Of a DNA stretch of 64,000 bases, positions 39,850-52,754 are shown one piece after another (position 1 is the stretch's first letter; each line of letters opens with the position of its first letter). A program made the translations under genes and the position numbers. Origin of the DNA: Syngnathus acus (lineage: Eukaryota > Chordata > Actinopteri > Syngnathiformes > Syngnathidae); the NCBI RefSeq assembly GCF_901709675.1, contig NC_051089.1:14621976-14685975 (forward strand), in the 5' to 3' direction. Below the pieces are notes generated by a model that did no database searches, was not told the origin of the DNA, and saw nothing but the letters and a program-made list of their open reading frames with translations.

Positions 39850-40723
39850 CGGGACGTGCGGATGGTGCACAGTGCGCCCAACATGCGCAGCCAGGGGTGG
39901 CCGTCCCCGGGCTCACACGCAACATTTGGGAGAGAAAGCGTTCACTTCGACATCACAGCTCCACGTGAAGCACGCACACCGCACACGTTGAAGATCTTGC
40001 GTCGAAACTCTATGGAACCTCAACTCATTCAACTCCACATCCCACGCACAGTCCTCGAACCATAGTTCCAAGAGCACTATCACTATCATCTGACAGTGTG
40101 GGGTTCGTGTCACACCTCCAGCGTTTCCTTTTCTTCGGCACCACAACAGCATCTAAAAAGTAACATGTGCAGGATTACATCCAAGAGCCTGCCAGGAGTT
40201 TGCCTCCTCCTTTGGAAATTGTGGCATCCACATAAAAGAAAATTTACACTCCGACGTAAATCCCAAATCGACAGAAATCCCTTTATAATCCCGCTACAAA
40301 ATCCGGAGATAAAGCACCACACTGAAGCTCTTTTTCAATGATAGCTTCCGTTCTTTGAAACTGAGTTGGAATCGTTCCTCTCCAGTCCCCCTGCAAGCAA
40401 GTCCTCCACAGGCACACACACACACGCGCACTCAAACATGCGCAGGCATTGGAATGACGAGAGGTCAAATCGACCATTGGAAGGAGAGTCTTATTCCGCA
40501 TGTATTTTCAGAATAAAAGACAACCGCCAAGTCGCCCCAAGCAAAATTTGACTTTGGGCCCTTAGCTCTGTCAGTCATATTTATTATTAATCATGAATTG
40601 TTACGACGTACCATTACAGTATAATGTACATTTAATATTTATATTTCATAATAGTGATGATAATAATAACAGTACTACTGCTGCTGCTACTACAAATAAT
40701 AATATTGATAAAAATAAAATGGT

Positions 40724-40741
40724 GGGGGGGGGGGGGGGGGG
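40724..40741. repeat. 18-base poly-G run
   Basis: An uninterrupted G18 lies just after an AT-rich, trinucleotide-rich stretch (TAA and CTG units, 40655-40720). Confidence 0.95.
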
Positions 40742-41532
40742 CTATCAAGAGCAGCCTAGTGTTGCGTTAATTGACAGTCTAAATGTGCAAGAGCAACAAC
40801 AAAAATTTCTTGGACCAGAGGTAGTGAAACGACAAATTTTGCAAACAAAAAAAATATGAATAGTTGTACTAAGTTCATTTTGTTTTTACTTGTTAATCAC
40901 TTCACTGGTTCTTTTATCTCAAACAAAATAATATTTTAGGTTGAATTACCTGACATGTTTTGGCTTGTACAAGTGAAAAATATGACTAATTAGATCTTAA
41001 ACTATGTAACAATGTACAAACGTTTTTGTAATAAAAATAGAATGAACAACCTCTAAGAAAAACATTTGACTTTATGGGCCTAGGACAAGTCTGACACAAA
41101 TCAATTTCTAATTGTGTAAATTGATGGAGTTTTCTTTTCGTAGAAGCGCGTGGTAGGTGTTTGATTTAGGGAATGAACACAGATGCATTGTTTACTGACA
41201 AATAGAAGCAGCAGCTTTCCTTAAGTTTAAATACTATATCGTGCAGGGGCAGCGCACTGTCTGGTGGAAGTCCCTGCAAGAGATTAGCATGCACAAAATA
41301 GATCTACATTTACAAAGAACTGCAAGACCTCCACTTGCAGATGAGGTAAATTTGACTTCTGTGAAGCAGACAATGTGACAACCGTGTGTGATAACCTAAA
41401 CCTGTGCCTGAGTCAGTAGGGTGCTTTTATAAACAAAACTCTAAAGAAAATTAAAGGGTTAATCACATACAAAACATATTCAGATTCAGATGTTTGTAAA
41501 TCATCATTCAGCAATCAACAAATTACCAAACC

Positions 41533-41900
41533 TGTCACGGATCAGATGGAGTAGGGCGACCAAATGCAGCTTGGACCAGGGTTTATTGGAGAACACAAAC
41601 TAACAGACTCAGCAAACTGACATGACTTAACAAAACAATGACTTGACTGACTGGGACGTGAAACAAGAAGACAGCAGGACATGACGACAACAAAACAGTA
41701 CGACAACAATGAACCGACGTGGGGTGAAGGGCAGACAGGACTTATATGCACGACAGGTAACAAGAGGTAGGTGAGAATGATCACACTTAATCATGGGCAA
41801 ACAGGAGGGGAGGGGCGAGCACATAGGCACACGGACAGAAACTAAGACAATATGCACATAATAAACAAACCTGGGACAAGACGGGACAAAACCCATTACA
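41533..41900. repeat. Possible LTR-like interspersed repeat
   Basis: The segment starts TGTCACGGATCAGATGG and continues through GACCAGGGTTTATTGGAG, then a purine-rich body with ACAGGACTTATATGCACGAC, ending near CAAGACGGGACAAAACCC. The wording resembles dispersed teleost repeats I have seen, possibly a solo LTR, but I cannot define both ends or a target duplication. Confidence 0.35.
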
Positions 41901-44219
41901 CTAATAATACAAATATGTATGAAAAACACTTCTAGGACATGAAAAAATCAAATGAAATTGTACTGCAATAACTGAGTTTGCATTTTGTTTCAATGGCATG
42001 AATTTACATGTGCGCTGCTCAATCAAAACATCATACATAATGTCAGTAGAGGAAATACATTCACCTCTGAATTAACTTGTAATGACCCACTTGTAATACT
42101 TTTATTTTGAAGTCTCTCTCTCTCCCTCTCTCTCTAATTCCCATCATCATGTGCCAGTCTAGACGTTTAGGCGGCGGGGAGACGCACTGGCTGGTGGCGC
42201 AAAGGGTTTCAAGTTTCTCAACTCTTAAAAAGTCTTTACATCCTGCTTTGCTTTAAGGGGAAATAACATCGTGGTAATCGCTGGGACCAATTCAACTACA
42301 AAAAAACAAAATGCTGCTAAAATGTGTCCATCTCATAAGGTGACCAAAATATTAGAAATAGCTTTCAATAGCCTATGGTTAGTATTACATGTACATTATC
42401 ATGTAGGGGAAAAATACTCTTGTGTACGTACGTATTACACTCAAAAAATTGCTGAATCAATTTGGGTTATGCTGTTGTTGATTCACAAACTACTCTCCAA
42501 AGAAAACCATTGAGCGTTGCAATGTTAAAAAATTCTGTTTAATAGTTCAAAACGAATTGGGTTTAAAGTTAAGACGCAACTGTATTGTATACAATGATAC
42601 AATACATGTAAATGTATACAACTGAACAATACTTATAAAACTCTACAAAAAATGTACAGCATTGGATGTATTTTTTCTAGGAGCGCCAATCTACTGTAAA
42701 TATTGGATAGTTTTGCAGCTTTTAAATGTTCTTCACTTTTATTTGTGTCTAATTTGGTGATTTGCTTCCCCCCAAATGCTAATAGGGAGAACCTGGGTGT
42801 GAACACAGCCAATAATTGAAACGAGTTTTCTCCTTCCCTTTAAATGTCGTGAGGGATACGCCGACAGGTGGAGGGAAGAAGTGAGACAAAGGAACGGCAA
42901 GCATGCTAAAAAAGATGGTGATGATAATAATAAGGCCTTCACCTTTCTGCAATGCTTAACACAGTTTGATGGATGCTGTTATGTATAAGAATAAATGACG
43001 ATGACATCTACCACACATCTGTGATCACAATCTGTCTCCCTGATCTGTGTCATTAAATTCATCAAAATCACATTACACTACCTGTGCCAATATTTTGAAA
43101 TCAGAATACACACGTTTTTGCATTCTATGAATATATATAGAGCCCTCAATGTTACAGGTCAGCGTGTGTGTCCTGTCGCCAACAGACTCCTCCAAATTTG
43201 CCTGAAGAGACGGGAGTCGTGTTGCAAGTGACTGACAGACCGTATCATTGAAGGAGCAAGCGAGGGGAGTCGTGTGCTTCACTGGGCACCTGTCCAAAAT
43301 GTGTTTCCTTCTGTAACTCAATCATTTGTAGAGGTAGAGTGGTAAGGAAGGAACTTCGTGGATCATAATACTTTAAATCCTCTCTCCAGAGGTATTTGGA
43401 CGCTGAGTTTATATTTATAGTCTTTGTGTATGTTATGCAAATTTGATATGCATTTAACTTTATACACTACCACAATGAATGTGACATAAAATTATCAAGG
43501 ACACTGGACTACAAAATGTATGAATTGTAAGGTGTAAAGGATTTTACTAGAAGCTCACACTCAGCCTATTTGCAAATAACAGTAACAACAACTAAGCTGA
43601 AGTCTTTAATCTTCCATTTTAAACTTTGTCAACGGTCAAATCAGTGGCCAAATGGCAATCTAACAGAGCATATTTTTCACTTAACAAAACCAGATGTGAA
43701 TGCAATAAGCCCCATGAAAAACATCATGGTGGCTTATTCAAATGTCATTTTTTCCTAGTATGCTCCACCAATTTACTTCCTATAAAACTACTATTGCGCT
43801 TTCCAGAAACAATCTCCTCGGTGTAGGTTACAGCTGAGCTGTTTTGGGTCCACTTTGAGTGAACCGACCCACTAACAATCTTTGTCATTCCAGTCGCCCA
43901 ACCAAAACATTGTTGCGTGAGTGCTAGTGATAAGGTGTGTATGTGTTTTGAGTGTGGGAAGAGATGGGTGGGGTGTATAGAGGCTAGCAGGAGTGTAGAC
44001 ACTGTGTCCAGCACCAAACCGCCTCCCAAAATAAACGCCGTCCTTGCGTCTCCATGTCTGTCCGGGGGCAGACCTGCAGGCTCCCCAGCGCCCCAGCGGC
44101 AGCAACGAGGAGTCTGGGGCCCACAGGAACAGCATGTCATCACCTTCATCACTCCCCCTAATGGCCCTCCTCAAGACCAGAGACATGGCAGACTGGGTTG
44201 CCCTACCGAGGCGGCAGTT

Positions 44220-44220
<1 letters not shown>

Positions 44221-44260
<40 letters not shown>
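44221..44260. repeat. (AC)20 microsatellite
   Basis: Twenty perfect AC units are followed by GCATGCATACATGCACATGC. Confidence 0.97.
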
Positions 44261-44263
<3 letters not shown>

Positions 44264-44731
44264 TGCATACATGCACATGCACACACAACTACTCCCAGCC
44301 TCTTATAGACTGGACTGGAAAGACTCACAGGTTCTCTTGTGAAAACATGAAGGGGTGCTGGAGATAATGTCTTGCTAGAACTCTGGACCCGTGCCAGACT
44401 GTCCTCTATAAAGGTTTGTAACAATGGACTGATAAAATGTTAATGTTTACAAGTCAGCTTTATTTTCAAAAATAGTCAATTTGACTTAACCTGTCAGGAG
44501 CACTGAGGGCCAATGATGCCTTTCTTTCTGAATGAAATAGTCAGAAGCACTGTCTCCTATTTACAGTACAAGTCCGTATTTCTTCCATGAAATTTCGTCA
44601 CTGCATGCATCCCCACTTCAGTCTGTTCTCTTCATTTTGTGGCTTTTCTTGGAGACGAAAGCACAAACAAAATTATTTATGGAGACTCCAGAAATATGTT
44701 CTGCAATATCAAATTAAATCGGAATGTATAC

Positions 44732-45168
44732 AATATTTCCTCGCTACATCACGGTTCACCTTTCACGGCCTTGCTGCTATACAGATTTTTTTTTTACAGT
44801 CGTTGTGTTATGGCTTCAGAAGAAAAAGACTCTACAAAGCGGAGTTAGGCCGAAGCAGCACAGTCAGAGGTGCAGCGAAATACACGTGAGTCACAATTTG
44901 TCCTACTATATACTACGTACTTCGTATTGATAATTAAAATGATTATTTTACTGTAGTTATTTGTAAAACACATTTTTGATTTAATTTAACTTAATTAATT
45001 TAAATTTGGTAAACAAATTTGGGCCTGAAAACCGTTTATGTTCTTTGGTTTCACTGTTATACATGTATAATAATGGTAAAAAAATTAAAGGTTTCCATGT
45101 CATGGATTTCACCTATCACGAGTTCTTTTCAGAATGTAACCCCAGCGAAAAATGAGGAGTTACTGCAT
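44732..45168. mobile_element. Possible degenerate Tigger/pogo-type DNA transposon
   Basis: The left end has TTCCTCGCTACATCACGGTT and CACCTTTCACGGC. The right end has GATTTCACCTATCACGAG, GAATGTAACCCCAGCGAAAA and TGAGGAGTTACTGCA. These fit the known pattern in which TIR-side sequences read CAGTAA-CTCCTC-CGCGG-GTTACGTTC. The copy is non-coding and strongly decayed. Confidence 0.4.
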
Positions 45169-46550
45169 AGGGAATTTGTTGACGCACGTGTGGTGCTTTT
45201 GTCGCCCCCATGCGGACAAACACTTCAAACGTCAATTAATAAGTTAGTCATACTGTCACAGAGAGCGTTCTATTTTAAGATTAAAAATATACCGTCTGTG
45301 ATCATACACAACATATATTGAACGGGACCCCAAATATCAGAAACATTTCATTTGGCGGGCATCTCTGATGATGTACTTTGAATTGCAGCCGAGCACAAGT
45401 GTTACAAAAACAGCAACCACAACAACAACATTGTTTATTGTGCACTCACACTATAGGTTGATTTATTTCCGCTGCAGAATAGGCTAGCAGGTCAAGAGGG
45501 CAATGAATGTCAAGAGGCCTCAAACCCAACCTTTCCTTCTCAGCGGGTCTCAGTAGTGCACACGCCCATCCTCGTCCGCTTGACTTGTGGCACCAGGGAG
45601 GTGTAAATCTCTACTCGCTCGTCACACTCAGCTCTAATGCTGCGACAAGCCTTTGAATTTTTCACTCAGATTTCCCTGTGATGATTTTCCATGCATGTCA
45701 TGTTTTAAGGCGAGATATTAATTTTTCTTCCTCCGTCTTGGGTCTGACTCTCACTTGGGCAAGGCTGGCGGCAACAGTGAAGCTCGTTAATCACTCTTCT
45801 CTTCTTCTAACTAATGGAAAACACTAATCATTCCTAAAATATGTGGGGACGTGGAGTTCTGTTGCCATATTTGTGTAATAGGGCAAGGTGGACGCCATTG
45901 TGATAAAATGAAAGCATTTAGCATGAGGATTCATTTACAATTCCATATGGGCTTCAGGATTTTCTACTAGCTTCTCAATTTCACCATAAACTCTTGTGTG
46001 ATGGATGAGCTATTGTATTTGCACTGCAGGTTCTTCTTGTAAGTCTTTGGTTTGGTAAAGTGTGCACAACCTGGATGCCCCTAATAATTGGCCCCGAACT
46101 TTGCATGCCCCTGATCTGCATTGATGTGGAACACACAGTAACCAGCTGTTGCCCTTACTTTGTACATAGATGCTGCATTTGAGATCGCATTTGCTGCTTT
46201 GGCCTTTGGGGACATTATGAAAGAAGTTGGAATTTAATCAATCATTGTGATCCTTCCTATAGTGAACCACCCGAATGTAAAGGTGGTCATATATGTAGAT
46301 GTAGTCTGGTAACTTTCACAGTATTGTTTTTTTTTTGTTTTGACTTCCACGTGGGGAGACGGTGTCTAAGAAAATGAGGAAGGAAACGGGATGAAAACAA
46401 AGGAAAAGGAAGGGAACCACGGTGTGATGAAGCCGGTCCCCTTTCACAGATCTCGGGCAGGCTGGAGTCATGTGGACAGTGGCGCCACTGCCACGACTAA
46501 TGGCTGTGGTCGCTCACGAGTGACCTTTTATTTATTTATTTGACTAATAG

Positions 46551-47930
46551 ACCAACTATAGACCCGTCGCACTGACATCTGTGGTCATGAAATCTTTCGA
46601 GAGGTTAGTGCTGAACCACCTGAAGGAGGTCACGGGCCCCCTGCTTGACCCCCTCCAGTTTGCCTACCGGGCAAACAGGTCAGTGGATGATGCGGTCAAC
46701 ATGGGACTGCACTACATCCTGCACCACCTGGACACTCCAGGAACGTACGCCAGGATCCTGTTCGTGGACTTCAGCTCGGCGTTCAACACCATCGCTCCTG
46801 ACATCCTCCAACAGAAGCTCATCCAGCTTGCGGTGCCTGCCCCCACCTGTCAGTGGATCACCAGCTTCCTGACCAACAGGAGACAGCGTGTGAGGCTGGG
46901 GGGCATCACATCTGACACCCGGACCACCAATACTGGAGCCCCTCAGGGGTGCGTCCTCTCCCCACTGCTCTTCTCTCTCTACACCAATGATTTCTCCTCA
47001 GATGACTCTCCTGTGAAGCTCCTGAAGTATGCAGACGACACCACTCTCATCGGACTGATCCAGGACGGTGATGAGACTGCGTACAGACAGGAGGTGGAGC
47101 GGCTGGTCCACTGGTGCAACCAAAACCATCTGGAGCTGAACCCGCTCAAGACCGTGGAGATGACAGTGGATTTCAGGCGAGACCCTTCACCACTTTTACC
47201 CCTCACTATCCGCAGTAATACTATTCTCTCCACAGACACCTTCAAGTTCCTGGGAACCACAATCTCTCGGGACCTGAAATGGACCGGCCACATAGACTCT
47301 GTCCGGAAGAAGGCCCAGCAGAGGCTGTACTTCCTGAGACAGCTCAAGAAGTTCAACCTGCCGCGAGAGCTTCTGAAGACCTTCTACACTGCCATCATCC
47401 AGTCTGTCCTCTGCACCTCCATCACTGTCTGGTTTGGATCAGCCTCCAAACAAGACAAGCACAGACTGCAACGGACAATCAGGACTGCAGAAAAGATCAT
47501 TGGAATCAACCTCCCTTCTATCCAAGACTTGTACCTGTCCAGGACCAGGAAACGTGCAAGGAACATCTCTACAGACCCTTCTCACCCAGGTTGCAGTCTG
47601 TTTGAACTACTCCCCTCCGGACGGCGTTATAGAGCTCGGTACGCCAAAACCAGCAGACACCGAGACAGCTTCTTCCCCCAGGCTGTTGCTCTGATGAACT
47701 CACACCACTCATAGAGTCTCAGAGGCATTACTGTGCAATAACATCCTGCTCTTCACACCTTTTGAATTTGTCTACACTGTTTTTGCCATTATTCACATGT
47801 CCTGAGTGTTGTTAGTCACCTATATGTTGAACAGAGGGTGTGTTTTACCGAAGTCAAATTCCTTGTTTGGCACGCTCAAACATGGCGAATAAAAACTCTT
47901 GAATCTTGAATCTTGAATCTTGAACAAGGG
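46551..47930 (+). mobile_element. 5'-truncated non-LTR retrotransposon (LINE)
   Basis: The copy begins inside the reverse transcriptase gene (reading TNYRPVALTSVVMKSFERLV) and ends with four CTTGAAT-type units at about 47899-47928 instead of a poly(A) tail. This fits CR1/L2/Rex1-group LINEs, which carry short 3' tandem repeats. The 5' end is lost through truncation, as is usual for target-primed integration. I found no clear target-site duplication. It is intergenic, between smad6 and tmem208. Confidence 0.85.
46581..47714 (+). CDS. LINE reverse transcriptase, C-terminal part, open frame (partial)
   Basis: A 377-codon frame without stops encodes most of a non-LTR reverse transcriptase and the C-terminal region after it. 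The catalytic signature YADDTT is present, preceded by QGCVLSPLLFSLYTNDF (the RT motif before the catalytic Asp pair) and by ILFVDFSSAFNTI, which holds the first catalytic Asp. A thumb-like region follows, with WTGHIDSVRKKAQQRLYFLR, and near the end comes SLFELLPSGRRYRARYAKT. The endonuclease domain and N-terminus are missing, so this copy cannot transpose by itself. The open frame suggests recent insertion. The first Met is only the first ATG inside the domain; the frame is open further upstream. This is mobile-element sequence, not a host gene. Confidence 0.88.
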   Translation: MVMKSFERLVLNHLKEVTGPLLDPLQFAYRANRSVDDAVNMGLHYILHHLDTPGTYARILFVDFSSAFNTIAPDILQQKLIQLAVPAPTCQWITSFLTNRRQRVRLGGITSDTRTTNTGAPQGCVLSPLLFSLYTNDFSSDDSPVKLLKYADDTTLIGLIQDGDETAYRQEVERLVHWCNQNHLELNPLKTVEMTVDFRRDPSPLLPLTIRSNTILSTDTFKFLGTTISRDLKWTGHIDSVRKKAQQRLYFLRQLKKFNLPRELLKTFYTAIIQSVLCTSITVWFGSASKQDKHRLQRTIRTAEKIIGINLPSIQDLYLSRTRKRARNISTDPSHPGCSLFELLPSGRRYRARYAKTSRHRDSFFPQAVALMNSHHS

Positions 47931-50643
47931 AATTTAATGGTAGGGGCGGGGGTGATGTTGCCAAACAGAGTTACTATGGCAACTTAACATCAATAACTTC
48001 CCAAATATGCTGAGCAGGTGCAAGTCTTGCTTTTTTGCCTTTTTATTTTTGCATTTTCAGTAGTTTGACCACAGCTTCCTTTTAAGGAGACAATGTGAAA
48101 ACTGTGCGCGCTGCCAAAATGGACACAGGAGGAATCATCATCAGATGATCAGATTAAACTGGGGAAGTAAATTTTGGTTTGATGTTACACAAAGTATTAT
48201 TGTTCAAATTCCATGAAGACTGTTGGGGTCAATGTGTTTCAGAGTGAAAACACGGTCAAAATGAAGTAGGGCTTGATGAAATTGAAGGAGCCAGCACCCA
48301 CACATTGCCAAACATACTCTCAGCTCTGATTCTGTTTACATAGAGGGGGCGAAATGTTGAAGGCAACACACTCAGCACAACTTGTAATTGCTTGTGATTC
48401 TCTCCCCTGACTTCAAAGTCAAGGATGGCTGCAGTTCAAAGGTCAAAAGCTCCAGCAGTGCCCAATGCCCCCTCAATTTCCTGTTACGTCTGGTGTGCCA
48501 GGTTAAAAGGATCTCAAATGTGAAGGTCACTTTCTTTTAGGTTCTACCAGACAAAAACATCAACTGGTCCCAGTCCAGCTTTATTTCACCTTATATACGG
48601 AAGACCAATAAACATATCCCATTAGCCGTTCGTATCAATTGAAATGAAGTCGTATTACCTTGGTACAATATTTGTTGTGGCTGGTCATTGTACGTTCTTG
48701 TTCATCTTGAATCAACTGCAACAGTTGAGGCCATTTTGAAAAAGGTGCATGCAAAGAATCTAAGGCAAGCTTTGTAAATGGAATGCTTTTTTCAACTCCC
48801 TTATTTCATCTTGTCAGGAGAAACCCTTTTTACAGCCATCCATGGCGCATGAGACGCTCTCCCTTTGCTCTTCTCTCCAACTTCAAACAGCGGCCAAGAA
48901 GGACTCTCATATGCTGTAAATTATCTCGGGATCCATCTCACTCCGTGTTTCACTCCAACAGCATGAAATGGAAAGTGGGTGGACGAACATAAATTTGTGT
49001 GTACGTTTTATTGAAAGTATTACTTACGATATTGAACCTAGTAAGACCGGCTTCGTGGAAGAGTGGGGTTGAAATATCAAATAAGCCTCAATGTTTTGCA
49101 CACACACACATACTATATTTATATATTGGTGATTTTGTGGGGGTTGGGCAAACATGCGTGTGAGGAAACCCAGTGCTAAATTACACTGAAACCTGGTCCC
49201 TCTCACAAGCCACATGTGGGATTGGCCCTGACAACTGGATGCAGTGCTGCTCTCATTTTGGTTACTTTGTTTACAACCCTATAATAGAGACAGCATTGGA
49301 CCACAGGGCAGGACACAGACAAAGCAAAAGCAAGCTATCCTGGAAAAGTTTCCGGAAAAGAATGACCTTAGCTAAAATGAGCTTGTTTGAATGGATTAAC
49401 TCAAGCTTTGATTTTTGTTGGTATTTTTATTTTCTTGCAACAATTGACTTTCAAACTGAGTGGAAGGACTGCAACAGGAGGTAGTGGTTTGTTGAGTTAA
49501 GCGGCCGCGTATGTAATTACAAGAGAAATGTGTAATTATATTGCAGATGGATCTGAATTTCACCAGCATACTCCCTCTCTTTGCATTAACAGTGCAATCA
49601 TTGACGCACTTTGTTTACACGTAAAAGTTACAAACTCTCAATTTAGGAATGCAGTCATCACCTACACTCAAATAACATGCATACACGTGAGTGCATGCAC
49701 CGACAATGTCACAGCTTGAGCTGTTGATGATTTGGTTTCCTTGTTTCAGATCAACTCTTTTGATTTGTCTTTTTTAGGTTCAAGGCATGTCTCGAACAGA
49801 CAAAACTATTGCCATCCGTCAACTGTCTATAATTAGTCAAAGACATAAATGATCAACTAAAGTAAAAATAAACATTTATATTTATGAGTTGTGCCTAAAA
49901 TGATTCCTACCCATGCAAATCTTGTTACAAGTAGCCAACATAATGTTAAGTTTTTTTTTAAAAAAATCATTATTTTTAAATTGATTATAATATCTTTTAT
50001 TCCAATGACTGAATTTTGCTTTCCCAGCTGAGCGAGAGGCAAGTAGACCCTGGACTGGTCTCCAGCCAATAGCAAAGACAAATCATCGCGCACAACAATG
50101 ACCAATTGAGTCTTCTCTAAATTGGCATATTTCTGAAATGCAAGAGGAAGCCAAATTGCCCAAAGAAATCACACAAAAATACTAATTCATACCCAGACAA
50201 CTATGAGGCTGAAATGCTAACCACTAGTTCACTGTGCCACGTAGCCTTGCAGAAGAAATAGAATAAAAATGGCTGCATGGTTGCATTATCAACAGACAGC
50301 CAAACTGCTGAGTATCGTCAATTTTTTAATAAAAAATAAAATAAATCAAGACAAAAACATCCCTGCAGCATAATATGGAACTCAATTTTACTTGTATGGG
50401 TTGGATGTTTATGCGCAGCACAAAATAAAAATGTACAGGTGCCAAGTGGACATTGCCCCCTTACATGACCGGTGACATTTAGCAAGGAAACTGGATTGCA
50501 CGCAAGAAGAAAACAGACATGGAAATGACATGACAAGATCAGGTTTGCATTTAATTTAACAACATAATGTCTTCTATGTCATAATTTAGGATTACAATAG
50601 ATCCTGTGTATAAAAAAATACTGCTTTCTTTTGCTCTGCAGCA
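47931..50643. other. Intergenic region between the LINE and tmem208
   Basis: I recognised no gene. The segment from about 50030 to 50245 is a decayed copy of the SINE-like repeat seen at 2244, in the same orientation (GACTGGTCTCCAGCCAATAG, AAATTGGCATATTTCTGAAA, GAGGCTGAAATGCTAACCAC). The remainder shows no structure I can name. Confidence 0.6.
50550..50555 (-). terminator. Probable tmem208 poly(A) signal (ATTAAA)
   Basis: The variant hexamer ATTAAA on the minus strand lies 89 bp past the tmem208 stop, and no canonical AATAAA was seen nearer. Use is inferred. Confidence 0.4.
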
Positions 50644-51818
<1,175 letters not shown>

Positions 51819-52754
51819 TATCTCTCAGAGAGATACTTGTGCACGCTTCCACTGTGTCCCCTTACAATACGCTGTCCTCGAACCAACTTTAATACGTATG
51901 TTACCTCATCGAAAACTCGCAGAAAAATTCACTCCTTATTTCTTGTAACACATCAGCGTTCGACCCGTCTGAGATCGGCAGTTCCGGCGAGTGAAATAAA
52001 CGTCATTCCGGTTCTTCAAAACTGAAATTTGGTGGTTGTCTGCCCTCTGGTGGCCGTTTTGCAACTACAGCATTGCATTGTACAGTAGAACAAACAGAAC
52101 GTAAATTGAATTTTTAATTTGACGTAGTATTTATTATTACAGATATGTGATTTGTAAAGCATTTCCACTACTTTCCAAAATGTTTGTCCTAATTAATGCG
52201 TTTTGCACATAAAAATACACATTTTAAATAATTTATTATTATTTTTGTTTACTATTTATATTATATTTTTATTAATGTTTAATTTTTTCTGAGCATTTCG
52301 ACTGCCAACCAAACTCAGTGTTGTATGCCATTCTAACCATCCGATTATAAAATTACTCGTGCTATTTAAAAAAAAATTTTTTTTTAATTAGTGTTTGTGT
52401 GTAACGCGACCCTCGTGAAGATTAAGCAGTTCAGAAAATGAATGGATGCGTGAGTCCGTGCGTGCGGGTGTGTGTTATAGTTTACTTATAAGTAAATGAG
52501 AAGCTGTCAAAAAGTGCTTTTTTGCCGGTCGGTCTACCACACCCAAAAAGGCGGATGTATCTCAGCACAGGGACAGCTCTCTCCTCATGGGCTGTTTTCT
52601 ATTGGCTCCTTTTCGACCTTTGTCGGCCACCGTCGAAGCAGAGACTCATCCACAGTCCATTTGTGTTTGTTTTGACGAGCAGTCCTTATGTAGTTTCACA
52701 ACTTAATTGTAGGTCAGGTAGGGAGGGAGGCTCTCTCTGACTTTTTAACACAGT
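51819..52754. promoter_or_regulatory. Divergent promoter interval of tmem208 and slc39a1
   Basis: The 936 bp between the two start codons must contain both promoters unless an upstream exon is hidden. Two TTCCGG (CCGGAA on the tmem208 strand) ETS-type cores lie at 51982-51987 and 52006-52011, 160-190 bp upstream of the tmem208 ATG. An inverted CCAAT box (ATTGG) lies at 52601-52605, about 150 bp upstream of the slc39a1 ATG. There is no TATA box at a fitting distance. In the middle, about 52410-52458 is a tail fragment of the SINE-like repeat (ACGCGACCCTCGTGAAGATT followed by AAGCAGTTCAG). Confidence 0.55.

Larger units (their letters stand above)
39763..46550. other. Intergenic region between smad6 and the LINE copy
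   Basis: The first few hundred bases must include the smad6 promoter and 5' UTR; the DNA around exon 1 is GC-rich and CpG-rich. Beyond it I see a poly-G run (40724-40741), a possible LTR-like repeat (41533-41900), TC and AC microsatellites (42110-42140 and 44221-44260) and a possible Tigger-type element (44732-45168). No gene was recognised. The short open frames here match no protein family I know. Confidence 0.65.

Noticed and set aside
46979-47356. 125-codon antisense open frame within the LINE
   Set aside because: It is a shadow of the reverse transcriptase frame.
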